Below are positions 41,735-50,991 of a DNA stretch of 64,000 nucleotides, one piece after another. Source of the stretch: Georgenia subflava (GTDB lineage: Bacteria > Actinomycetota > Actinomycetes > Actinomycetales > Actinomycetaceae). A program made the translations under genes and the position numbers. How positions within the stretch are numbered: the stretch's first letter is position 1; the number at the start of each line of letters is the position of its first letter. The notes under the pieces were generated by a model. The model was not told the origin of the DNA. It saw only the letters and a program-made list of their open reading frames with translations, and did no database searches. Location of the stretch: positions 372,001 through 436,000 of the forward strand of contig NZ_VUKD01000001.1 of the NCBI RefSeq assembly GCF_009193155.1. Reading direction: 5' to 3'.

Positions 41735-44194
41735 ATGACCGAGGTCGACCGGATCGCGGACGTGTGGGGCACCCGGACCCCGTACGCGCGCGGGCAGGAG
41801 TGGCCCGTCCGGGTGGATACGCATCTCGCCGAGGGCGTCGCGCCCGCGGACGTCGACCGCTGGGTGCAGTCCGCCTCGATCCTGCACTCGAACGGCGACG
41901 CGCTGGACATCGCCGTGCGGGGCGACCGGATGGTCGGGGTGCGCGGGCGCGCGGCGGACCGCGTGAACCACGGCCGTCTCGGCCCGAAGGACCTGTTCGG
42001 GTGGCAGGCGAACGCCTCGCCGGACCGGCTCACCCGCCCGCTCGTGCGGAAGAGGGGCAAGCTCGTCGAGGCGTCGTGGGAGGAGGCGATGGGCCGCGTC
42101 GTCGACCGGACGAAGGAGCTGCTCGAGGAGCAGGGGCCGAGCGCCCTCGGCTTCTACACAACCGGTCAGCTCTTCCTCGAGGAGTACTACACCCTCGGGG
42201 TCGTCGCCCACGGCGGGCTGGGGACGAACCACGTGGACGGGAACACCCGGCTCTGCACCGCCACGGCGGCCGCGGCCCTGAAGGAGTCCTTCGCGTGCGA
42301 CGGGCAGCCCGGCTCGTACACGGACGTCGACCACGCCGACGTGATCGCCCTGTTCGGCCACAACATGGCCGAGACGCAGACGGTGCTGTGGGCGCGGGTG
42401 CTGGACCGTCTGGCGGGCCCGAACCCGCCCGCCGTCGTCTGCGTCGACCCCCGCCCCACGCCTGTCGCCCGCGCCGCCACCGTGCACCTGGCGCCGCGGC
42501 CGGGGACGAACGTCGCGCTGATGAACGGGCTCCTGCACGAGATCGTCGCCAACGACTGGGTGGACCACGACTACGTCGACGCCCACGCCGTCGGCTACGA
42601 CGAGCTCGTGAAGCGGGTCGCGGACTACCCCCCGGAGAAGGTCGCCACGATCTGCGACGTGCCGGCGGCCGACCTGCGCGAGGCGGCCCGACTGATCGGC
42701 ACCACCGAGCGGCTGATGTCGACGGTCCTGCAGGGCTTCTACCAGTCGCACCAGGCCACGGCGGCGGCCGTGCAGGTGAACAACATCCACATCCTCCGCG
42801 GCATGCTCGGCCGGCCAGGCTGCGGGCTGCTGCAGATGAACGGCCAGCCGACGGCGGAGAACACCCGCGAGGCCGGCGCCGACGGCGACCTGCCCGGGTT
42901 CCGGAACTGGTCCAACGACGCCCACGTGGCGGACCTGGCGCGGGTGTGGAACGTCGACCCTATGGACATCCCGCACTACTCCCCGCCGACGCACGTGATG
43001 CAGATGATGCGCTACGTCGAGGAGGGCTCGATCCGCCTGATGTGGGTCCAGGCCACCAACCCGGCGGTCTCCCTGCCCGAGCTGCACCGCATCCGCTCGA
43101 TCCTCAGCCAGAAGAGACTCTTCCTGGTGGTGCAGGACATCTTCCTCTCGGAGACGGCGCAGCTCGCCGACGTCGTCCTGCCTGCCGCGACATGGGGCGA
43201 GAAGACCGGCACCTTCACCAACACCGACCGCACCGTCCACCTCTCCGAGAAGGCGGTCGAGCCGCCCGGCGAGGCGCGCCCCGACCTCGACATCTTCCTC
43301 GACTTCGCCCGTCGCATGGAGCTGACCGACAAGGACGGCGCCCCGCTCGTGAAGTGGTCGACGCCGGAGGAGGCGTTCGAGGCGTGGAAGGAGTGCAGCC
43401 GCGGCCGGCCCTGCGACTACACCGGCATCAGCTACGGCAGGCTCCGCGGCGGCAGCGGCATCCAGTGGCCGTGCACCGACGACGCCCCCGACGGCACCGA
43501 ACGGCTCTATGGCGACGGACGCTTCTTCGCCGACCCGCAGTACTGCGAGAGCTACGGCCGCGACCTCGTCACCGGGGCACCGGTGGAGCCGACCGAGTAC
43601 AAGGCCCTGAACCCGGAAGGCCGGGCGATCATCAAGGCCGCCGCGTACGTCCCGCCGCACGAGCTGCCCAGCCCGGACTACCCGCTCCAGCTCATCACCG
43701 GCCGCACGGTCTACCACTTCCATACCCGGACCAAGACCGGCCGCGCCCCACAGCTCCAGGCCGCCGCCCCCGAGGTCTGGGTGGAGGTCTCCGCCGGCGA
43801 CGCCGAGCTGCTCGGCCTGCACGAGGGCGACCTCACCGAGATCACCACGCCTCGCGGCAGCGTGCGCGCGAGGGCTCGGGTCACCGGCATCCGCGACGGT
43901 GTCGCGTTCCTGCCGTTCCACTACGGCTACTGGGACCGCGGGAGCCACGAGCCCGACGGCCCAGGTCGGGCCGCCAACGAGCTCACCATCACCGAGTGGG
44001 ACCCGGCGTCGAAGCAGCCGATCTTCAAGACGGCGGCCTGCCGGGTGTCCCTGGTCGAGGCCGGGGACGGCACGCCGTCGTCCGCCCCCACGACCACCGC
44101 CTCGGCACCTCTCGCGGACGACGTCCCGCCGACTCGCGGGGACGCGGGCTCCGGCGTCGAGGAAGAGCCGGCCACAACCGGAGGCACGCGATGA
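41735..44194 (+). CDS. Molybdopterin oxidoreductase lacking the N-terminal Fe-S motif
   Basis: An 819-residue member of the DMSO reductase/formate dehydrogenase superfamily. The Mo-bis-MGD core is clear: NTRLCTATA with Cys 174 as the probable Mo ligand, ALFGHNMAETQTVLWARVLD, GMLGRPGCGLLQMNGQPTAENTRE, ATNPAVSLPEL, VLPAATWGEKTGTFTNTDRT and the C-terminal dinucleotide-binding domain with LITGRTVYHFHTRTKTGR. The first 90 residues contain no cysteine, so the usual 4Fe-4S cluster is absent. No signal peptide, so cytoplasmic. AGGAGG precedes the ATG. It is coupled by ATGA overlap to a small helical protein. Substrate unknown; nitrate or formate cannot be assumed. Confidence 0.88.
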   Translation: MTEVDRIADVWGTRTPYARGQEWPVRVDTHLAEGVAPADVDRWVQSASILHSNGDALDIAVRGDRMVGVRGRAADRVNHGRLGPKDLFGWQANASPDRLTRPLVRKRGKLVEASWEEAMGRVVDRTKELLEEQGPSALGFYTTGQLFLEEYYTLGVVAHGGLGTNHVDGNTRLCTATAAAALKESFACDGQPGSYTDVDHADVIALFGHNMAETQTVLWARVLDRLAGPNPPAVVCVDPRPTPVARAATVHLAPRPGTNVALMNGLLHEIVANDWVDHDYVDAHAVGYDELVKRVADYPPEKVATICDVPAADLREAARLIGTTERLMSTVLQGFYQSHQATAAAVQVNNIHILRGMLGRPGCGLLQMNGQPTAENTREAGADGDLPGFRNWSNDAHVADLARVWNVDPMDIPHYSPPTHVMQMMRYVEEGSIRLMWVQATNPAVSLPELHRIRSILSQKRLFLVVQDIFLSETAQLADVVLPAATWGEKTGTFTNTDRTVHLSEKAVEPPGEARPDLDIFLDFARRMELTDKDGAPLVKWSTPEEAFEAWKECSRGRPCDYTGISYGRLRGGSGIQWPCTDDAPDGTERLYGDGRFFADPQYCESYGRDLVTGAPVEPTEYKALNPEGRAIIKAAAYVPPHELPSPDYPLQLITGRTVYHFHTRTKTGRAPQLQAAAPEVWVEVSAGDAELLGLHEGDLTEITTPRGSVRARARVTGIRDGVAFLPFHYGYWDRGSHEPDGPGRAANELTITEWDPASKQPIFKTAACRVSLVEAGDGTPSSAPTTTASAPLADDVPPTRGDAGSGVEEEPATTGGTR

Positions 44195-44673
44195 AGATCG
44201 GGCTCGCCCTCAAAGAGCTGCACCGCTCGGAGAACGACCTGGCCCACGAGCTGCTCCAGGTCGCCGATCGGCACAAGGCCGACCACGACATCTTCCACGT
44301 CGGCCGGGACCTCGCCGAGTGGTCGCAGCGCCACGTGCGCGAGATCGCCGAGATCGCCGCGGACTACGGCGAGAAGCTCGACCCGGACCCGAAGGGCGAG
44401 CTCACCGTCGTGGAGCGGGCGCTCGACAAGGGCAGCGAGCTGGCCGGCCGGGCCAGGACCCCCGGGCTGCTGCTGCTGCGGGACCTGCGCGAGCTCTACA
44501 TGAAGGCCGCCGGGGTGTCGGTGGACTGGGAGCTGCTGGCCCAGGCGGCGCAGGGCATCAAGCACCGGGACCTGCTCGCTCTGTGCGAGCGGTGCCACCC
44601 CGACAACCTCCGCCAGATGCGGTGGGCCAACGCCAAGCTGAAGGAGTCCGCGACCCAGGTGCTGGTCAGCTGA
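44191..44673 (+). CDS. Small helical partner of the molybdopterin oxidoreductase
   Basis: A 160-residue, mainly helical protein of unknown family. It begins MKIGLALKELHRSENDLAHE, contains several His in the first half (HELLQVADRHKADHDIFHVG, which could bind metal) and ends with LCERCHPDNLRQMRWANAKL. Its ATG overlaps the oxidoreductase stop, so the two are made together. With the large subunit lacking its Fe-S cluster, this protein might serve as electron-transfer partner or maturation chaperone; neither is proven. Its 3' end lies inside a tandem repeat. Confidence 0.7.
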   Translation: MKIGLALKELHRSENDLAHELLQVADRHKADHDIFHVGRDLAEWSQRHVREIAEIAADYGEKLDPDPKGELTVVERALDKGSELAGRARTPGLLLLRDLRELYMKAAGVSVDWELLAQAAQGIKHRDLLALCERCHPDNLRQMRWANAKLKESATQVLVS

Positions 44674-44790
44674 CCGCCTGACCGCTGACCGTGCTGGTGG
44701 TCAGTTGACCGCCTGACCGCTGACCGTGCTGATGGTCAGCTGACCTGACCGCTGACCGTGCTGGTGGTCCGCTGACCGCCTGACCGGTCC
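44659..44790. repeat. 32-35-bp tandem repeat with GGTCAGCTGACC palindrome, four copies
   Basis: Four head-to-tail copies at 44659-44690, 44691-44725, 44726-44757 and 44758-44790. Each contains GGTCAGCTGACC or a one-base variant (a perfect 12-bp palindrome in copies 1 and 3), then TGACCGCTGACC or similar. The first copy encodes the last residues and stop of the upstream gene, so the array probably grew from the gene end. Confidence 0.85.
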
Positions 44791-44810
44791 CGGGAGCCGG
44801 GCAGGAGACT

Positions 44811-44832
44811 CGGGCGCCGTTCTCGGCGCCCG
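44811..44832 (+). terminator. Terminator hairpin after the oxidoreductase operon
   Basis: Perfect 9-bp stem CGGGCGCCG/CGGCGCCCG with the tetraloop TTCT. Confidence 0.65.
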
Positions 44833-44994
44833 TCGGAAGTGGTCAGAACGCCCGCCGCTCGCTCTCCCCGTACCCCGTGGCCGGATGTACGGGTTGAACC
44901 ACCACCGACGACGCCGGTGACAGCCCGGATGCCGCCGGCATCCGTGTCTCCCCCGGCCAGCACCCCCGACCCTTGCGGTTGGCGCCACGTCGGG

Positions 44995-45014
44995 ATTACA
45001 GTCCAGACCGTATT
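44995..45014. promoter_or_regulatory. Shared 20-bp operator, copy 1
   Basis: ATTACAGTCCAGACCGTATT lies 85 bp upstream of the secreted enzyme start. The reverse complement of the operator at 53325-53344 matches it at 19 of 20 bases. The motif is itself an imperfect palindrome. It is AT-rich at its ends in otherwise GC-rich DNA. No other element was recognised between the terminator and the start codon at 45099. Confidence 0.75.
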
Positions 45015-45098
45015 CCCGTCCGGACGTCGTCGTCCTGACAGTCGCCTGCGTCGTCGGCAGGCCATCCGGAGCATCCGCATCGACAATCGAGGATCCCT

Positions 45099-47537
45099 GT
45101 GAACCCGAAACAACGACGTCTCGTCACATCCCTGCTCAGCCTCACCGCCGCGCTGCCGCTCATCCTGCTCGGCGCCGTCGTCGGCCCCGGTGCTGCCGTC
45201 GCCGATCCCGGTCGAGCGGCCGCCGCCGACCCACCCCCCTGGGCCGGGGGCCCCGGAGGCAACGTCCGCAGCGGCTGGGAGGACCGCCTCGAGATCCACC
45301 GCGGCGGCGTCCAGGAGGCCATCGACCGGACCGCAGAACAGATGTGGGACCGCGAGGCGACGGTGACCTCACGCGCCCTCATGAGCGTCGTGGCGTCCGA
45401 GCTTCGCGACCATGAGGATCCGGAGGCTGCCTGGGAGGTCCTCCGGCTCGTGTTCGACCACCAGAACATGGACCCGACGGCCGAGGACTACGGGATGTTC
45501 ACACAGAACCTCTGGGGGAACTGCTGGTACGGGCTGAGCTGCTACCAGCTCGCCGTCGCCCCGTACACCCGCACGACTGCCGGAAGCTCGGCCTCGATCA
45601 GCCAGACCGCGGACGTCACGCCTGGCAGCCACGTCCTGACGGCACGGCTACGCACCACCTACCTGTACGCCAGCCAGAACTACCACTTCCTCCAGGCCCT
45701 CGTGAACGGCCAGGTCGTGTGGCAGGAGGACGTCACCACGACCGACGAGAGCTGGCGCGAGATCTCGGTGGACGTGACCGACGCCGTCGGCGACGCCGGC
45801 GAGGCGACGGTCGAGTTCCGGCTGCTCGAGAACCGCGGCGTCGCCCAGCTCCCCGTGTCCATCCACTTCGACCAGATCGGCCTTAGTGGGTCGGACCTCG
45901 TCGGCGACGTGGACGAACCCGGCGTCTGGACCGAGAGCACCACCGGCGAGGGAGTCACCGTCGGCCTGACCCGGAACGGCTCGACCGACATCAACTCGAC
46001 GTCCTTCACGCTCCTGATGCTCGCCGGCATCCTGAACTCCGACGACGTCCAGCTCTTCACCGCCGCCCAGCGTGACGAGATCGAAGAGCGAGTGCGCGCC
46101 GCCTCGTACTTCACCGTCGACGAGCCGCACGCCCAGCTCGGCTACACCAACGCCCGGCTGCTCCGAGACATCCAGATGATCCTCGTCGGCCAGGCGATCG
46201 GCGACGACGTGCTCTACCAGCAGGGGCTCGACTACTGGCGCGCCTGGGTGGACTACACCCGCGAGCACGGCATCAGGGAGTACGGCTCCCCGGTCTACTA
46301 CGGCATCGATCTCGGCGCGCTCATGATGGGCCACTCGTACGTCACGGACGACGACCTCCGCTCGGAGCTCGCCCAGGTCCTGGACCTCTTCTGGTACGAC
46401 ATCGCGGCGAACTACTTCCCCGGCCGGGAGTCGCTCTCCGGGTCGCACTCGCGCGACTACGACTTCACCCACGGCACGGGGCCGGTCTCGTACTTCCTCA
46501 CCATCGAGGGCTGGCAGTCGATGCCGCTGCCGGTCGCGTACACCACGTTCAACTACCAGGTGATCCAGAGCTACTACGGCGAGCACGTCTACCACCCCGA
46601 CCACCGCATGTACGCCCTGGCAGTCGCCCCGGTCAAGGAGGTCACCGCGCGCACGGACGCCAACGCGTTCCTCGACCGGTACAACTACGTCACCCCGCGC
46701 TGGGCGCTGGGCAGCACCAGCGAGACGTTCACCAACGTCATCCCGGGTGCCGGCGGCCCCACCCCGTACGACAAGCCGATCAACCTGGAGCTGGCCGGGG
46801 ATCGCACGACGGGCACCATCTCGATCGTGCCGTCCTGGAACACCGACCCGTAAGGCAAGACCTACTCCGGGTCGGCGCCGCTGCACGCGCCGCTCTTCCC
46901 GACCACCGCCCAGCACAAGGGATCGCTGCTGACCCAGCTCGACCTGAATCCGTCGGGCCAACGGGTCCCCAGCTACACCACCAGCGTCCTGCTCCCGGCC
47001 ACGGCCGACCTGGTTCTCCTGGACGGCGAGCCGGTCGACACGTCGACCGTCGGCGAGACCCCGGCGTCGCTGACCTCCACCGTGGTCGTGCAGGTGGGAC
47101 AGGCGTGCGCCGCCATCCGCTCGATCGGCGCGGCGGGCATCCACGGCCAGACGCCGACCGCCTCCCTGGTCGTCGACGAGGCGGGCCTGGAGCACGGGAT
47201 GGCGCGATTCACCATCACCCAGTTCACGTCGGCGACGCCGATACGCCTGGAGACCGACTCCGCACCGGTGACGGCATACCTCCAGGCGGCAGACTGCGCC
47301 GACGCGGAGGAGGCGCACGCTCTCGGCGAGGCGGTGGCCGCCGCCCCGGTGTCGATGGCCGCCACCGAGACGGTGCGCACGGCGAGCATCACCACGCCCG
47401 CCGGGACGGTCCTGGAGGTCGCGACGGACCTCGTCGCCCGGGACCCGCTGTACCGCCTCGTCGACGGCGAGCCGATGCGTGCGCCGTCGCTGCTGACGGT
47501 CAGCGGCGCGGACTACAGCCACGTGCTGTCCGACTGA
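45099..47537 (+). pseudogene. Secreted candidate polysaccharide-active enzyme interrupted by one in-frame TAA
   Basis: An 812-residue secreted protein split by a single stop. The GTG at 45099 follows GAGGATCCCT. A signal peptide ends near GPGAAVADP, then come a helical part, a beta-sandwich or CBM-like region (DVTPGSHVLTARLRTTYLYA), an (alpha/alpha)-barrel-like region (GYTNARLLRDIQMILVGQAI, YGSPVYYGIDLGALMMG) and the start of a C-terminal beta domain. Codon 585 is TAA (46851-46853) inside TDP-stop-GKTYSG; the same frame then runs open for 227 codons (46854-47534) with consistent composition to a TGA. A Tyr codon TAC to TAA change would explain it; recent decay, readthrough or a sequence error are the options. 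It resembles polysaccharide lyases of the toroid type, but no family is certain. Confidence 0.75.
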
Positions 47538-47569
47538 CGACCCCGGCCCCCGGCCGGCGGGCGGACAGA

Positions 47570-47629
47570 CCGGCCGGGCGGGTGGGCAGACCGTCCGGCC
47601 GGCCGGGTGGGCAGCCCCCGCCCGGCCGG
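47570..47629. terminator. Bidirectional inverted repeat between convergent genes
   Basis: 13-bp perfect arms CCGGCCGGGCGGG/CCCGCCCGGCCGG separated by 34 nt, between the secreted enzyme (plus) and the regulator (minus). The loop repeats GGTGGGCAGACCG-like phrases. Confidence 0.5.
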
Positions 47630-47637
47630 CCGGCCGG

Positions 47638-48858
47638 TCACGGCAGCAGCAGCTCGTACGTCTCCAGAGGCCTGCCCGCGACCCCGCTGCGCAGCGTCCC
47701 GGTCCGACGGGCGAACCCGCCGTTCTCGAGGCTGGTCAACCACCGGCGTGCGGTGCGCGGCTTCACCTCGAGCACCTCGGCGAGGCTCTGCGTGGTCACC
47801 CCGTCGCGCTCCGGGCCGACGGCGTCGCGCACCTTGACGAGGGTCTGCACCGACAGTCCGGTGCGGTGCGCGATCGTCGACAAGGACTCCTGGGGAGGCT
47901 CCGCGGCGGCCGGTCGCCCCGGGGTCAGCACGACCGAGCTGCCGCGCGTCTCGACCACGGCCGCCGACCCGGGGCGCGTCGCCGCCCGCGTCATCGCGTG
48001 CCCGGCCAGCCGGAACGACTCCCCGGCCGTGTTGCCGATACCGACCCCGATGTGGACGTCGTAGGCATCGGCCACCCACAGGCCGGAGAGCCGGCTCAGC
48101 CCCTCCGAGGCCTGCAGGAGCATCCCTCGCGTGGTCACGACAAACTGCCGACCCTCGAGGTCGCTGACGGCGGTCCCGGCGAGCCGCACCGCCATGCCCT
48201 GCAACGCCTCGTCCGTGACTCTGCGGTCGTCCCGGCGCCGGACCTGGGCGATCACCACCGAGGAGTCCGCACCGAGCGCGCTGTTCGCCTCCTGGAGCAG
48301 GAGGCGGGCCGCGCCGACGATCGACGTCTCCGACGGCACCAGATGGACGGCGGGGACGCCCGCCCCGACCAGCGCGGCAAACGTCTGGGAGTGGCACGTC
48401 ACTGTCAGTGCGTCGGGGTGCGCCGCGGCGAACGCGGTGTGGAAGTCCACGAACTTGGCCGTGTCCCCGTCGCGCCGGAACGGCAGGACGTCGATCTTGT
48501 CGGCGTCGTAGCCGGACTGGACCAGGGTTCCGATCGTGTCCGCTGCCGGCAGCGTGTCGATCGAGAGCCACTGCAGCGCCGGACGGGCGACCTGGTGGAG
48601 CAGCAGTGCACGGAGCAGCGTCGTGCCGGTGTAGTCGACGAACGTGGCCGGTCTGGTGAGCGACCCGCTGGCGACCGTGTACGGCGCGATGCCTGTGAAC
48701 AGCAGCGCGTCGACCTGCGGGGTCACGGATGCGACGGCGTCGAGCGTGTCCTCCTCACGGGCGACACCGGCTTCCACCGTCCGGACGCCGAGGGCGTCGC
48801 GCACCGCGACGCTGACGACGGGGACGAGATCCTGGGCACCGACCACCCCGATGATCAC
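47638..48858 (-). CDS. Multidomain transcriptional regulator of uncommon architecture
   Basis: A 406-residue protein. The N-terminal 110 residues look Rossmann-like (IIGVVGAQDLVPVVSVAV, VDALLFTGIAPY). A central part carries VVIAQVRRRD, then VHIGVGIGNTAGESFRLAGHA, the layout of a catalytically silent nucleotidyl-cyclase/GGDEF-like fold as in PucR/CdaR-type regulators. The C-terminus is a winged helix (LSTIAHRTGLSVQTLVKV, LEVKPRTARRWLTSLENGGF). The GTG at 48858 has GAGAGGGGACGAG upstream. I do not know a named family with this exact layout. Lying between the secreted enzyme and the importer genes, it is the best candidate to bind the shared operators at 44995 and 53325. Confidence 0.7.
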   Translation of the reverse strand: MIIGVVGAQDLVPVVSVAVRDALGVRTVEAGVAREEDTLDAVASVTPQVDALLFTGIAPYTVASGSLTRPATFVDYTGTTLLRALLLHQVARPALQWLSIDTLPAADTIGTLVQSGYDADKIDVLPFRRDGDTAKFVDFHTAFAAAHPDALTVTCHSQTFAALVGAGVPAVHLVPSETSIVGAARLLLQEANSALGADSSVVIAQVRRRDDRRVTDEALQGMAVRLAGTAVSDLEGRQFVVTTRGMLLQASEGLSRLSGLWVADAYDVHIGVGIGNTAGESFRLAGHAMTRAATRPGSAAVVETRGSSVVLTPGRPAAAEPPQESLSTIAHRTGLSVQTLVKVRDAVGPERDGVTTQSLAEVLEVKPRTARRWLTSLENGGFARRTGTLRSGVAGRPLETYELLLP

Positions 48859-49054
48859 GCTCGTCCCCTCTCCGGATCGGTCCCGCGTCCGGGCGCGGTC
48901 ACAGCTCGCCCGCCGTCGGCCTCCGATCCACGGTCGCCGCCTCGGCACCTGGACCGACCGAGCCCGAGGATCCGCCCACTATAGGGAACGCCTGCGGTGC
49001 GCCGGCTGCCGAAGGACGCCGGCGCACGTCCGTCCGTGCGGCCGGGGCGGCAGG

Positions 49055-50122
49055 TCACAGGGGTGCTGAGGTCGCCGCAGCACCGGTGACGACGGTCGGG
49101 CGGCCGCCCAGGGCCGGCGTCTCGACCTCGACCGGCGAGCCACCGCGGGCCGCGGACGTCAGCAGGGCCGACGCCGTGAGCACCGTACGTGCGCCGGCCG
49201 CGAGGCCGACCCGCGGTGACCGCACGCCGGCCACCACGTGGACGAGGTCTTCGTACTGGGCGCGCAGGGCGGTGTCGGGATCGGCCGAGGGCCAGGACCT
49301 GCGGACGACCTCGCCGGTCACTGCATCGAGGTGCACGAGCGTCGCATCCCCACCGTCGAGGTCGAGGGTGCCCCGTTCGCCGGTGACGGTGAGTCGCATC
49401 CGGTTGCCCGGGAACGAGACGAGGCTGGCGTGCAGAGTGGCCAGCACCTCGTCGAAGCGGAGCGTCGCGACGAGCAGCTCCTCGACCGCAACGCCCGGGA
49501 CGCGGCTCGCCGACCGCCATCCCGCCACCTCCTGGGCGTCACCGAGGAACCACAGCAGCAGGTCCAGCGCGTGCATCCCGTGGTTGAACAGGTTCCCGCC
49601 GCCGCGCGCGGGGTCGCCGCGCCAGGGCGACTCGGTGAAGTAGGTCGCGTCCCGCCACACGCTGGTGTCGCACTGGGCACTCGTGACTCGACCGAGCACG
49701 CCGGCGTCGACCGCCTGCTTGGCCGCGTAGATCCCGGCCTGGAACCGTCTCTGGCTGATGACGTCGATGACCTTGCCCTGGCGAAGTGCCTCCGCGTCGA
49801 GGCGGTGGACGTCGGCCATGTCGAGGCAGACCGGCTTCTCGACGACGACGTGGAGGCCCCCGCGCAGCGCGTGGGCGGCGACGTCGGCGTGGTGGACCGT
49901 CGGCACCACGACGGCTGCGACGTCGGCCCCGGACTGCTCGATCGCGACGTCGAGGTCCGTCCATGCGGGCACGTCGTGGTGGCCGGCCAGGCGGTGCGCC
50001 CGCCGGGCGTCGTCGTCGACGACGCCGGCGAGGCGGACTCCGGCCGCCCGGGCGAGCGCGTCGGCGTGCACGGAGCCGTAGTGCCCCGCGCCGACGACGA
50101 GCACCCCGAGACCACGGCTCAT
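49055..50122 (-). CDS. Gfo/Idh/MocA-family NAD(P)-dependent oxidoreductase
   Basis: A 355-residue sugar dehydrogenase of the Gfo/Idh/MocA family. The Rossmann motif is VLVVGAGHYGSVHADAL, the family signature VVVEKPVCLDM (Glu-Lys-Pro, catalytic Lys) lies near 95, and GGGNLFNHGMHALDLLLWF holds the His pair of the substrate domain. It oxidises or reduces a sugar or sugar-derived ring hydroxyl. The ATG overlaps the permease stop (ATGA), so it is the last gene of the importer operon and probably handles the imported sugar. It is separated from the regulator by about 200 bp with no feature seen. Confidence 0.9.
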   Translation of the reverse strand: MSRGLGVLVVGAGHYGSVHADALARAAGVRLAGVVDDDARRAHRLAGHHDVPAWTDLDVAIEQSGADVAAVVVPTVHHADVAAHALRGGLHVVVEKPVCLDMADVHRLDAEALRQGKVIDVISQRRFQAGIYAAKQAVDAGVLGRVTSAQCDTSVWRDATYFTESPWRGDPARGGGNLFNHGMHALDLLLWFLGDAQEVAGWRSASRVPGVAVEELLVATLRFDEVLATLHASLVSFPGNRMRLTVTGERGTLDLDGGDATLVHLDAVTGEVVRRSWPSADPDTALRAQYEDLVHVVAGVRSPRVGLAAGARTVLTASALLTSAARGGSPVEVETPALGGRPTVVTGAAATSAPL

Positions 50123-50991
50123 CCCTTGATCCCGCTCGACGCGAACCCGCTGATGACCTGCTTCTGCAGCACCATGAACAGGATGAGCAGCGGGATGGTG
50201 GCCATGACGCTGCCGGCCATGATGACCGGGTAGTCGGTGATCTGGTCGCCCTGCAGGGTCGCCAGACCGGCCGTGAGCGTCATCGAGGACTGCCTCGTGT
50301 TGACGATCAACGGCCACATGAGCTCGTTCCAGGAGTAGAGGACCGCGAGGACCGCGACCGTGACCAGGCCGGGCCGGGCCAGCGGGAGCAGGACGTGCCA
50401 GAACACCTGCCCCGGGTTGCACCCGTCGAGCTCGGCAGCCTCGTCGAGTGCCCTCGGCAGCGTCAGGAAGTACTGCCGCAGGAGGAACGTGCCGAACACG
50501 TTGAACATCCCCGGCGCGATGAGGGCCTGGATCGTGTTGAGCCAGCCGAGGCTCGCCATGATCTGGTACTGCGGGAGCAGCAGCAGCTCGACGGGCACCA
50601 TGAGCACCGACAGGAAGACGATGAACAGGACGTCGCGACCGGGAAAGGTCAGCCGGGCGAACGCGTACGCCGCCATGGCGCAGAACGCGAGCTGCGCGAC
50701 GGTCCGCCCGAGGGTCATGAGCACCGTGTTCAGGAACATCTGCCCGAACGGCAGGATCTCGAACACCTCGGCGTAGTTCGCGAAGTCCCAGAGCTCGGGC
50801 AGGATCGTGAGGGGCACGCGGATGGACTCGGTGTACGTCTTCAGACTCGTGAGGAGCTGCCAGACGAACGGCACGACCATGAGCACCGCACCGACGCCGA
50901 GCACGACGTGTGACGCGACGTCGGCGCCCGCGCGACCACGCCGGCGCTGGACACGATCGTCGTGGACGCGCCGTCGTACGCGTTCACTCAT
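50119..50991 (-). CDS. Carbohydrate ABC transporter permease, MalG type
   Basis: A 290-residue permease with six predicted membrane spans after a basic N-terminus (MSERVRRRVHDDRVQRRRGR) and the EAA loop LDEAAELDGCNPGQVFWHV. The C-terminus SGFASSGIKG is typical of CUT1 MalG proteins. Its start lies 7 bp inside the end of the MalF-type gene and its stop overlaps the oxidoreductase start, so the four genes form one tightly coupled operon with the binding protein. No ATPase is encoded with it. Confidence 0.9.
   Translation of the reverse strand: MSERVRRRVHDDRVQRRRGRAGADVASHVVLGVGAVLMVVPFVWQLLTSLKTYTESIRVPLTILPELWDFANYAEVFEILPFGQMFLNTVLMTLGRTVAQLAFCAMAAYAFARLTFPGRDVLFIVFLSVLMVPVELLLLPQYQIMASLGWLNTIQALIAPGMFNVFGTFLLRQYFLTLPRALDEAAELDGCNPGQVFWHVLLPLARPGLVTVAVLAVLYSWNELMWPLIVNTRQSSMTLTAGLATLQGDQITDYPVIMAGSVMATIPLLILFMVLQKQVISGFASSGIKG

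Noticed and set aside
47082-47537. A separate small gene starting at the ATG in 47082
   Set aside because: The frame is continuous from 46854 with no ribosome site at 47082 and is in phase with the enzyme gene, so it is the far end of the interrupted gene.
45099-47537. Insertion sequence as the cause of the enzyme interruption
   Set aside because: No transposase, target duplication or inverted ends are present. The only lesion is a single stop codon.
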